This document shows, one piece after another, positions 54,607 through 61,841 of a stretch of DNA of 64,000 nucleotides; within the stretch, counting starts at the first letter, position 1, and each line of letters starts with the position of its first letter. The DNA is taken from assembly GCF_900142565.1 (NCBI RefSeq), contig NZ_FRBH01000014.1:1-64000 (forward strand), given 5' to 3'. The position numbers were made by a program, and so were the translations under genes. Under the pieces are notes generated by a model, which did not search any database, was not told where the DNA came from, and was given only the letters and a program-made list of their open reading frames with translations. The stretch comes from Chishuiella changwenlii (GTDB lineage Bacteria; Bacteroidota; Bacteroidia; Flavobacteriales; Weeksellaceae).

Positions 54607-55272
54607 TTATGAACGAGGTAACAAAACTTCGTCAATCATTCCATATTCTTTTGCTTCTTGCGAAGTCATCCAGTAATCACGTTCTCCATCTTTTTCAATC
54701 TGTTTATAAGTTTGACCAGAATGGTGAGCTAAGATATCATATAATTCTTTTTTCAATTTCAAGATTTCCTTCAATGTAATTTCCATATCAGTTGCTTGTC
54801 CTTGTGCTCCTCCTAATGGTTGATGAATCATTACGCGAGAATGTTTAAGAGCTGAACGTTTTCCTGCAGCACCAGCAGCTAATAAAACTGCTCCCATAGA
54901 AGCTGCCATACCAGTACAAATTGTTGCTACATCTGGTTTTACCAATTGCATTGTATCGTAAATACCTAATCCTGCATAAACACCTCCTCCTGGAGAGTTA
55001 ACATAAATTTGAATGTCTTTAGTAGAATCTACACTTTCTAAGAATAATAATTGCGCTTGAATAATATTTGCAATTTGATCGTCGATAGCTGTTCCTAAAA
55101 AGATAATTCTATCCATCATTAAGCGAGAGAATACGTCCATTTGTGCAACGTTTAATTTTCTTTCCTCAACAATGTATGGTGTTGTATTCTGAATATAGCT
55201 TTCTAAATGTAGAGAACTAATTCCTTTGTCCAACGCCGCGTATTTTTTAAATTCTTCTCCTACGTTTTTCAT
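54607..55272 (-). CDS. clpP: ATP-dependent Clp protease proteolytic subunit
   Basis: A 221-residue serine protease subunit that forms the two-ring ClpP barrel. The catalytic triad reads S125 (GMAASMGA), H150 (VMIHQPLGG) and D199. It is 51 bases after tig in the usual order tig-clpP-clpX. Confidence 0.97.
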   Translation of the reverse strand: MKNVGEEFKKYAALDKGISSLHLESYIQNTTPYIVEERKLNVAQMDVFSRLMMDRIIFLGTAIDDQIANIIQAQLLFLESVDSTKDIQIYVNSPGGGVYAGLGIYDTMQLVKPDVATICTGMAASMGAVLLAAGAAGKRSALKHSRVMIHQPLGGAQGQATDMEITLKEILKLKKELYDILAHHSGQTYKQIEKDGERDYWMTSQEAKEYGMIDEVLLPRS

Positions 55273-55323
55273 GATTTATTTAGATTTTTAATGGAAGATA
55301 AAGAATTTTTTCAGAAGTTTATA

Positions 55324-56646
55324 TTAAGCTTCTTCTAATTCTTTATTCTTTTCTGTAATAATATCTACAAATTCGTCAAAAGTTACTTCTTTCTCATTCA
55401 ATTTTACATTGCTTTTGAAAATTTCTAACATTTTGTCTGTAAATACTTGGTATGATAAACGGTTGTATTCTTCTTGATTTTGTAAAGCAGACATTGCAAT
55501 TTGTTGTAATGTTTCTTCAGGAATAGAAGTTTGACCGTACATTTTTAATTGATCTTTAATAGCAGCAAAAGCAGCTTGTTTTACTTCTTCTGCATTTACT
55601 TCTACATTATTAACTTCTGCAATTTTAGCTTCGATTAATTGGTAACGTAAACTTTTGTCCATTTTTACCAATTCTTCTTTCGCTTGCTCTTCAGAAGTTA
55701 CATTTTCGTTAGAAGTTAATAACCATTTTGTTAAGAATTCTGTTGGTAAATCAAATTTCACTGTATCTAATAATTTAGCTACAACATCATTGATGATTTG
55801 TTTGTCAGCTTCTTTGCTGTACATGTTTTCAGATTCTTCTTTGATTTTGTTACGGAAAGCTTCTTCAGAATCTACTGAACCTTCTCCGTAAACTTTATCA
55901 AATAACTCTTGGTTAATTTCAGCTTTTTCAGCTTTATTAATTTCTTTTATAGTATAAGAAACATTTACACCAGCTTCAGTAACTTCCGTTTTTAATTCTT
56001 GTGTAGCTTCTTCAACTGTATCAAAAATGTCATTAGAATTTACTTCAACAACATCACCTACTTTTTTACCGATAAATGCAGATGCATCTTTTAAGTCTTC
56101 TAAACGAACAAATGTTGCATTTGCTTCTTCTTGTCCTTCTACTTTTGCATCAACTTTTAAAACAGCTTCTGCTTCTGCCTCTGCTAAAGATTTTAAAGAA
56201 CCAAATCTAGATGCAAAATTATCTACATATTTTTGTACCTCGTCATCAGCAACTTTTACTTTGTAAGTTTCAATTTCAACTTTAGATAAATCAACATCAA
56301 ATTCTGGAGCTAATCCTAATTCGAAATCAAAGTTTAATTGTTCAGCATCCCAATCAATATCATTCATTACAGGAACTGGATTTCCTAATATTGATAATTT
56401 TTCTGTATTGATGTAGTCAGAAACGCTTTTTTGTAATAAGTCATTTACTGTATCAAAAATAACAGCTTGCTCGTATTGTTTCTTAATGAAACTCATAGGA
56501 ACTTGACCTTTACGGAAACCTTTGATGTTTGCCGTTTTTCTGTATTGATTTAATACATCAACTACTTTTTCTTGATAATCTGCTTTATCAACAGTTACAG
56601 TTAATACTGCATTTAAATTGTCTGTTGTATTTTTAGTAATATTCAT
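55324..56646 (-). CDS. tig: Trigger factor
   Basis: A 440-residue ribosome-bound chaperone. The N-terminal ribosome-binding signature is NIKGFRKGQVPMSFIKK. The middle, which is an FKBP-type prolyl isomerase in E. coli, is weakly conserved here, without the aromatic pocket residues I would expect, so isomerase activity is doubtful. The C-terminal helical arms are intact. It is the first gene of the tig-clpP-clpX cluster. Confidence 0.95.
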   Translation of the reverse strand: MNITKNTTDNLNAVLTVTVDKADYQEKVVDVLNQYRKTANIKGFRKGQVPMSFIKKQYEQAVIFDTVNDLLQKSVSDYINTEKLSILGNPVPVMNDIDWDAEQLNFDFELGLAPEFDVDLSKVEIETYKVKVADDEVQKYVDNFASRFGSLKSLAEAEAEAVLKVDAKVEGQEEANATFVRLEDLKDASAFIGKKVGDVVEVNSNDIFDTVEEATQELKTEVTEAGVNVSYTIKEINKAEKAEINQELFDKVYGEGSVDSEEAFRNKIKEESENMYSKEADKQIINDVVAKLLDTVKFDLPTEFLTKWLLTSNENVTSEEQAKEELVKMDKSLRYQLIEAKIAEVNNVEVNAEEVKQAAFAAIKDQLKMYGQTSIPEETLQQIAMSALQNQEEYNRLSYQVFTDKMLEIFKSNVKLNEKEVTFDEFVDIITEKNKELEEA

Positions 56647-56665
56647 CTACCTTAAATTTGGAGTG

Positions 56666-56673
56666 CAAATGTA
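56666..56673 (-). promoter_or_regulatory. -7 box for tig
   Basis: TACATTTG on the minus strand matches TAnnTTTG; tig starts 20 bases on. The 330-base gap from here to accC (56674-56976) is AT-rich and holds only the accC terminator and a weak imperfect palindrome near 56883-56904. Confidence 0.6.
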
Positions 56674-56916
56674 TAAAATTTTCATCACTTTATCTAGTAT
56701 TAAATAAAAACTCAAGTATTTCAATCACTATTAATTAACAATTAATATATTTTTTGAGTTAAATGATAATTATTTTAAAACTTCAGATTAAAAAATGCGA
56801 AATTTTACGCTCTTTATGTCAAGAGAAATTTCAATAATTAAGCCAATGTGCTAAGTGTGACATTTTGACATTTATAAATACGTTTAGTCATTAAATGACC
56901 TAAAAAAAGTGCATAA

Positions 56917-56950
56917 AAAAAAGTCAAAGTTTATAAACTTTGACTTTTTT
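56917..56950 (-). terminator. Terminator after accC
   Basis: AAAAGTCAAAGTTTA and TAAACTTTGACTTTT form a loopless palindrome with A- and T-runs. It stands 26 bases after the accC stop. Confidence 0.92.
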
Positions 56951-56976
56951 AATAGTTATGTGAATGAATTTTTTAA

Positions 56977-58341
56977 TTAAAATTCTCCGTAGTTTGCATA
57001 AGATTCATCAAAAACAAAATCTTCCATAAATTTAGTTGTGTAATTACCAGCAATAAAATCTGGGTGATCCATCAACTGTAAATGGAATGGGATTGTTGTT
57101 TTAATTCCTTCAATATAAAATTCTTCTAATGCACGTTTCATTTTATTAATTGCTTCTTCACGTGTTTGTGCAGTTGTAATTAACTTAGCAATCATAGAAT
57201 CGTAATTAGGTGGAATTGTATAACCAGCATATACGTGTGTATCTACACGAACACCATTACCACCAGGGATATTAATAGATGTAATTTTTCCTGGAGAAGG
57301 GCGGAAGTCATTGTAAGGATCTTCTGCATTGATACGACATTCGATAGAATGACCTTGTGGGAAATAGTTTTTACCAGATATTGATTCACCAGCCGCTAAC
57401 ATAATTTGTTCACGGATTAAATCGAAACCTGTTACTTGTTCAGTAATTGGGTGTTCTACTTGGATACGAGTATTCATTTCCATAAAGTAGAAATCTCCAT
57501 GTTTGTCAACCAAAAATTCGATTGTACCAACACCTTCATAACCGATGAATTCACAAGCTTTGATAGCTGCATCACCCATACGTTGACGTAAATCGTCAGT
57601 CATAATTGGAGATGGAGTTTCTTCTGCTAATTTTTGGTTACGTCTTTGGATAGAACAGTCACGCTCTGATAAGTGACAAGCTCTACCATTTTGGTCACTT
57701 GCAACTTGTATTTCGATATGACGTGGTTCTTCGATTAATTTTTCCATGTACATACCATCGTTTCCGAAGGCAGCAGCTGCTTCTTGACGAGCAGATTCCC
57801 AAGCATGTAATAAATCTTCTTCTTTCCAAATAGCACGCATACCTTTACCACCACCACCGGCAGTAGCTTTCATCATTACTGGGTATTTTATTTCACGAGC
57901 AACTTCTACAGCTTGTTCGTAACTTTCTAATAAACCGTCAGAACCAGGAACAACAGGTACACCTGCTTCTTTCATTGTTGCTTTTGCATTCGCTTTATCT
58001 CCCATACGGTCGATATTGTCTGAAGGTGCTCCAATAAATTTAATTCCGTTCGATTGACAGATCTTAGAAAAAGTTGAGTTCTCTGATAAAAATCCGTAAC
58101 CTGGGTGAATAGCATCAGCATCTGTAATTTCTGCAGCTGCAATAATGTTAGACATTTTAAGGTACGAATCCTTACTTGGTGCAGGACCAATACACACAGC
58201 TTCGTCAGCGAAGCGAACATGTAAAGATGTTTCGTCTGCTTTAGAGTATACAGCAACAGTTTTTATACCCATTTCTTTTGCAGTACGTATAATACGCATT
58301 GCAATTTCTCCTCTATTTGCAATTAATATCTTCTTAAACAT
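56977..58341 (-). CDS. accC: Acetyl-CoA carboxylase, biotin carboxylase subunit
   Basis: A 454-residue ATP-grasp enzyme that carboxylates the biotin on AccB, the first step of fatty-acid synthesis. [29 protein letters not shown] and [18 protein letters not shown] are all present. It follows accB after 23 bases and ends the operon. Confidence 0.98.
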   Translation of the reverse strand: MFKKILIANRGEIAMRIIRTAKEMGIKTVAVYSKADETSLHVRFADEAVCIGPAPSKDSYLKMSNIIAAAEITDADAIHPGYGFLSENSTFSKICQSNGIKFIGAPSDNIDRMGDKANAKATMKEAGVPVVPGSDGLLESYEQAVEVAREIKYPVMMKATAGGGGKGMRAIWKEEDLLHAWESARQEAAAAFGNDGMYMEKLIEEPRHIEIQVASDQNGRACHLSERDCSIQRRNQKLAEETPSPIMTDDLRQRMGDAAIKACEFIGYEGVGTIEFLVDKHGDFYFMEMNTRIQVEHPITEQVTGFDLIREQIMLAAGESISGKNYFPQGHSIECRINAEDPYNDFRPSPGKITSINIPGGNGVRVDTHVYAGYTIPPNYDSMIAKLITTAQTREEAINKMKRALEEFYIEGIKTTIPFHLQLMDHPDFIAGNYTTKFMEDFVFDESYANYGEF

Positions 58342-58364
58342 AATTTTCTAGATGTAAGAATAAA

Positions 58365-58847
58365 TTAAGAAGGATCAACTAAGAATAATGGTTGATCATA
58401 TTCTACTGGGCTAGCATCGTCTACTAAGATTTTAACGATTTTACCAGAAATTTCAGATTCGATTTCGTTGAATAATTTCATTGCTTCAACAATACATAAA
58501 ACTTTACCAGAATTGATAGAATCACCAACAGCTATAAAAGGTTCTTTTCCAGGACCCGCAGAACGGTAGAAAGTTCCAATCATAGGAGATTTTATAGTAA
58601 CATAATTACTATTTTCATCTGCTGCTACAGTTGTTTCTGTAGAGTTGTTTGTTGGAGCTGCAGCAGGAGCTTGTGGAGCAAATGCAGCAGGAGCTTGAGG
58701 TACGTAATATTGTTGAGACGCAACTTGTGCAGGAACACTCGCTAATGTTTTGATTTTTATTTCAATGTCATCTTGTTTGATGCTTACTTCAGCAACTTCT
58801 GCTTTTGAAACAAATCTAATTAAATTTTGAATGTCTTTAATGTCCAT
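58365..58847 (-). CDS. accB: Acetyl-CoA carboxylase, biotin carboxyl carrier protein
   Basis: A 160-residue carrier. Biotin is attached to K124 in EAMKLFNE. A mobile Ala/Pro/Gln-rich linker (about 40-75) joins the short N-terminal helix region to the biotinyl domain. It is transcribed with accC. Confidence 0.97.
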   Translation of the reverse strand: MDIKDIQNLIRFVSKAEVAEVSIKQDDIEIKIKTLASVPAQVASQQYYVPQAPAAFAPQAPAAAPTNNSTETTVAADENSNYVTIKSPMIGTFYRSAGPGKEPFIAVGDSINSGKVLCIVEAMKLFNEIESEISGKIVKILVDDASPVEYDQPLFLVDPS

Positions 58848-58898
58848 ATAATGCGGTTTTTAATTTGACCTTTTCGTTATATTCTTGTTAAAAGAAAT

Positions 58899-58906
58899 CA
58901 AAGGTA
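58899..58906 (-). promoter_or_regulatory. -7 box for accB-accC
   Basis: TACCTTTG on the minus strand matches TAnnTTTG. It lies right behind the rpmF terminator, whose T-run would cover the -33 region, so accBC can be transcribed separately from rpmF. Confidence 0.5.
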
Positions 58907-58917
58907 TTAAAAAAAAT

Positions 58918-58949
58918 AAAAAAAGCTGCTTCTTTTTTTGGAAACAGCT
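58918..58949 (-). terminator. Terminator after rpmF
   Basis: On the minus strand AGCTG and CAGCT, with an inner GAA/TTC pairing and one mismatch, form a hairpin followed by a T-rich run. Confidence 0.75.
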
Positions 58950-58971
58950 CTAAAATCTTTCTAAGATTATA

Positions 58972-59169
58972 TTATTCAGTAACTTCTTGTACGTTTTCTA
59001 ATACTACTTTTCCTTTGTAGTATAATTTTCCGTCAGCCCAGTGAGCTCTGTGGTATAAATGTGCTTCACCAGAAGTTTTATCGATTGCTAATTGTGGAGC
59101 TTCGATTTTGTAGTGCGTTCTACGTTTATCTCTTCTTGTTGACGACTGTCTTCTCTTAGGATGTGCCAT
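58972..59169 (-). CDS. rpmF: 50S ribosomal protein L32
   Basis: A 65-residue ribosomal protein with the typical start [20 protein letters not shown]. The zinc-binding cysteines found in some L32 forms are absent, as is usual for this phylum. It lies 55 bases after the DUF177 gene, the conserved yceD-rpmF order. Confidence 0.96.
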   Translation of the reverse strand: MAHPKRRQSSTRRDKRRTHYKIEAPQLAIDKTSGEAHLYHRAHWADGKLYYKGKVVLENVQEVTE

Positions 59170-59224
59170 ATCTAACTACTTTTTTTTCTTTATTTCTATA
59201 ATTTATTTTAACTAATAAAACCAA

Positions 59225-59803
59225 TTAAGGTTTTAAATCTTTCAATTTTGCCCAACGAGGATCGATGTCTTCATTATCGTCATCATCATCGTTGTTATTT
59301 TTATCCTCATTGTCTTCTTCTGCATCTTCGTTTAATTCGTAGATACTATACTGGTCAAGTAATTCGATCATGTCAGAATCGCTTTTCCCATTTAGAACAT
59401 CTGGATGAATACGTTTTGTTGGAACTGATAACATTGCTAACTCATAAAGAACTTGTGCAATGTTTATCTGATATTCCTCTCTAGGAATAATCCAAATCTC
59501 ATTATCCGTATCGTCAAATTCGTCTCCAAATTTAACAATTAATTCTGCTTTATTTGAAATTTCTTGCTCAAATAATTCTCCAGTTAAATCACAAGGTACA
59601 GTAATTGTTCCTTTTAACTGAATTTCTAATTCTAGCATTGTAGATTTTTTTTCTAATATAATTGTTGCAATAATATTAGGGTTTTCAAAATCTTGTTCAA
59701 TATCAAATAATTCAAAGAACGATTGTGATAATTCGAATGTAAAATCACTCTTACCAAAAGGCAAGCTTGTAAATATAATATTGTAATTTTTTAACTTGTC
59801 CAT
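59225..59803 (-). CDS. DUF177 (YceD) protein linked to 23S rRNA metabolism
   Basis: A 192-residue protein from ATG 59803 (MDKLKNYNIIF). It has the DUF177 core (IPCDLTGELFEQEI-like segment with one Cys, and VLYELAMLSVPTKRIH) and a very acidic tail of Glu, Asp and Asn (about 150-180). YceD proteins are needed for normal 23S rRNA amounts in some bacteria. An upstream ATG at 59821 exists but falls inside the -7 box, so I chose the shorter form. Confidence 0.88.
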   Translation of the reverse strand: MDKLKNYNIIFTSLPFGKSDFTFELSQSFFELFDIEQDFENPNIIATIILEKKSTMLELEIQLKGTITVPCDLTGELFEQEISNKAELIVKFGDEFDDTDNEIWIIPREEYQINIAQVLYELAMLSVPTKRIHPDVLNGKSDSDMIELLDQYSIYELNEDAEEDNEDKNNNDDDDDNEDIDPRWAKLKDLKP

Positions 59804-59818
59804 ACCACAAAAGGTTTG

Positions 59819-59826
59819 CAAAGATA
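59819..59826 (-). promoter_or_regulatory. -7 box for the yceD-rpmF unit
   Basis: TATCTTTG on the minus strand matches TAnnTTTG. Transcription would begin near 59812, downstream of the ATG at 59821, which decides for the start at 59803. Confidence 0.5.
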
Positions 59827-59873
59827 ATCTAATTTATTTAAAATTAATAGTTCTTTGTAATATTTTTTAAATT

Positions 59874-60947
59874 TTATTCTCTATTGTCACCTTTCTCCAA
59901 TTTTAGAGGAATGTGTTGAAGAACGTTTTGTGTCAGTTCTTTATATTCTTCTCTATTTTTGAATAATTCTATTGCTGCAAAAATAGCTTCTTTAAAAGAT
60001 TCTTCATTAGCAATTCCTTTTCCTGCTATGTCATATGCAACACCATGATCTGGTGAAGTACGTACATATTTTAACCCTGCAGTGTAATTTACACCTTCAT
60101 CAAAACTAATTGTTTTAAAAGCAACTAATCCTTGATCATGGTACATAGCAAGAACTCCATCAAAGTTATTTAAATTACTAGAGTTAAAAAAACTATCAGC
60201 AGGATAAGGTCCAAAGATTAACTTATCTTCGTTAATACAACGTTCGATAACTGGAGAAATTATTTCTTTTTCTTCAGATCCTAATAAACCATTATCTCCA
60301 GCATGAGGATTTAATCCTAATACAGCAATTTTAGGTTTTGAGATAGCGTAGTCTTCAACTAAACTTTTATGAATTTGTTGAATTTTTGAATAAACAGATT
60401 TAGGGTTAATGTTTTTTGAAATCTCACTAACTGGAATGTGTTGTGTAACTAAACCTACTCTTAATTTTTCTGAAACTAAAAACATTAATGGTTTTCCTTC
60501 CCAAACTTTACCTAAAAATTCTGTGTGTCCAGGAAAATTAAATTCCTCTGATTGAATATTATCTTTGTTGATTGGTGCTGTTACCAAAACATCCGTAAAG
60601 CCGTTAGAAACAGATTCTGCTGCGGCTTTTAAAGATTGATAAGCATGTTCACCAGCTTCCTTTGTAACTTTACCAAAATGTACATCAATTTGATCTTTCC
60701 AAAGGTTAACAACATTTATCTTACCATCAACAATTTGACTTGCATCATGAATTCCTTGAAAGTTGATACGGTCAAGTTTTAAACGATCTTTTTGAAAAGA
60801 TAGTAGTTTTGTTGAACCAAAAATTACAGGTGTAAAAAACTCTGTGATTTCTTTCTCATGTAAGGTTTTTAGAATAACTTCTATTCCAACTCCATTATAA
60901 TCGCCAATAGAAATGGCTACTCTTATTTTTCTATCTTTTTCAGACAT
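59874..60947 (-). CDS. pdxA: 4-hydroxythreonine-4-phosphate dehydrogenase
   Basis: A 357-residue metal-dependent dehydrogenase of pyridoxal-phosphate synthesis (DXP-dependent route). Seen are the start GDYNGVGIEV (family form GDPxGIGPE, with a substitution), the metal ligands in FPGHTEFL and MYHDQGLVAFK, and LGLNPHAGDNG. It stands 10 bases after the small membrane protein gene. Confidence 0.95.
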   Translation of the reverse strand: MSEKDRKIRVAISIGDYNGVGIEVILKTLHEKEITEFFTPVIFGSTKLLSFQKDRLKLDRINFQGIHDASQIVDGKINVVNLWKDQIDVHFGKVTKEAGEHAYQSLKAAAESVSNGFTDVLVTAPINKDNIQSEEFNFPGHTEFLGKVWEGKPLMFLVSEKLRVGLVTQHIPVSEISKNINPKSVYSKIQQIHKSLVEDYAISKPKIAVLGLNPHAGDNGLLGSEEKEIISPVIERCINEDKLIFGPYPADSFFNSSNLNNFDGVLAMYHDQGLVAFKTISFDEGVNYTAGLKYVRTSPDHGVAYDIAGKGIANEESFKEAIFAAIELFKNREEYKELTQNVLQHIPLKLEKGDNRE

Positions 60948-60956
60948 AATTTTAAT

Positions 60957-61433
60957 TTAATAAGATTGACTTGTTGGTTTGTTTCTTTTTAAGAATTTTT
61001 TATAGATTAAATCTACACATAAACCTCCAATCCAAGATGAAAAGAATAAAACAGGACATATTGCAACTTCATACCAAGTCGGGTGGTAAGGAGTGATTAA
61101 AACATCTCCTAGAGCAATTATTAATAAAATAAAACCAACAAACATCGTGTAAGCTTGTTTTGCTCTTCTTACAATAAGTGCTGTTACAACTCCACCAATT
61201 AATGCTCCTAAACCACTTATGGCAAGCATAGATCCGAAAAATTGTACTTCATTTTTTTTACCTACTCCAACAGAAAAGAATTTAATAACATGTCTCCATT
61301 CTGGAAAAATTTTATCGTCCCATCCTAAACGATCTGCATTGTAAATAAGACCAAATTGCACAATAACATAGATTATTGCTAATCCAATTAATACTGCAAT
61401 TGTATTTCTTACAACGGTTTTGTCTCTTAGCAT
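60957..61433 (-). CDS. Small integral membrane protein of unknown function
   Basis: I do not recognise a family. The 158-residue protein has four hydrophobic helices (about 10-30, 65-88, 92-112, 120-142) and a basic C-terminal end (YKKFLKRNKPTSQSY). Helices 2 and 4 are rich in small residues (GLGALIGGVVTALI), as in proteins that pack tightly in the membrane. Spacing of 10 bases on both sides places it in the ridA-pdxA operon. Confidence 0.65.
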   Translation of the reverse strand: MLRDKTVVRNTIAVLIGLAIIYVIVQFGLIYNADRLGWDDKIFPEWRHVIKFFSVGVGKKNEVQFFGSMLAISGLGALIGGVVTALIVRRAKQAYTMFVGFILLIIALGDVLITPYHPTWYEVAICPVLFFSSWIGGLCVDLIYKKFLKRNKPTSQSY

Positions 61434-61442
61434 ATTTTTTTA

Positions 61443-61829
61443 TTAGTCTGCAATAGCTATTACAGATATTTCTACATTAACATCACGAGGTAAACGAGCC
61501 ACTTCTACACATTCGCGAGCTGGATAGTTTTCATCGTTAAAATAAGAAGCATATACTTCGTTAACAAGATTAAAATCATTTAAATCTTTTACAAAAATAG
61601 TTGCCTTTACAACATTATCAATTGATGTGCCACCAGCTTTTAAAATTTCGATAACATTTTTCATTACTTGGTGTACTTCGTCTTGAATTCCTGTTGTAAC
61701 CAATTCGTTTTTCTCTACATTGAACGGGATTTGTCCAGATGTGTAAATAAAACCATTGTATTTAACTCCTTGCGAATAAGGACCAATTGCTTGTGGTGCT
61801 TTATCTGTGTGAATAATTTGTTTTTTCAT
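61443..61829 (-). CDS. ridA: RidA-family reactive intermediate deaminase
   Basis: A 128-residue Rid protein that hydrolyses enamines and imines made by PLP enzymes, so the place next to pdxA makes sense. The active-site Arg is in the AREC-type segment YPARECVEVARLP, and the start KAPQAIGPYSQGV is typical. It is 12 bases downstream of lptD. Confidence 0.94.
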   Translation of the reverse strand: MKKQIIHTDKAPQAIGPYSQGVKYNGFIYTSGQIPFNVEKNELVTTGIQDEVHQVMKNVIEILKAGGTSIDNVVKATIFVKDLNDFNLVNEVYASYFNDENYPARECVEVARLPRDVNVEISVIAIAD

Positions 61830-61841
61830 TTTTATATTTTT

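Noticed and set aside
59804-59821. Upstream ATG for the DUF177 gene
   Set aside because: It overlaps the likely -7 box, so it would not be in the mRNA.
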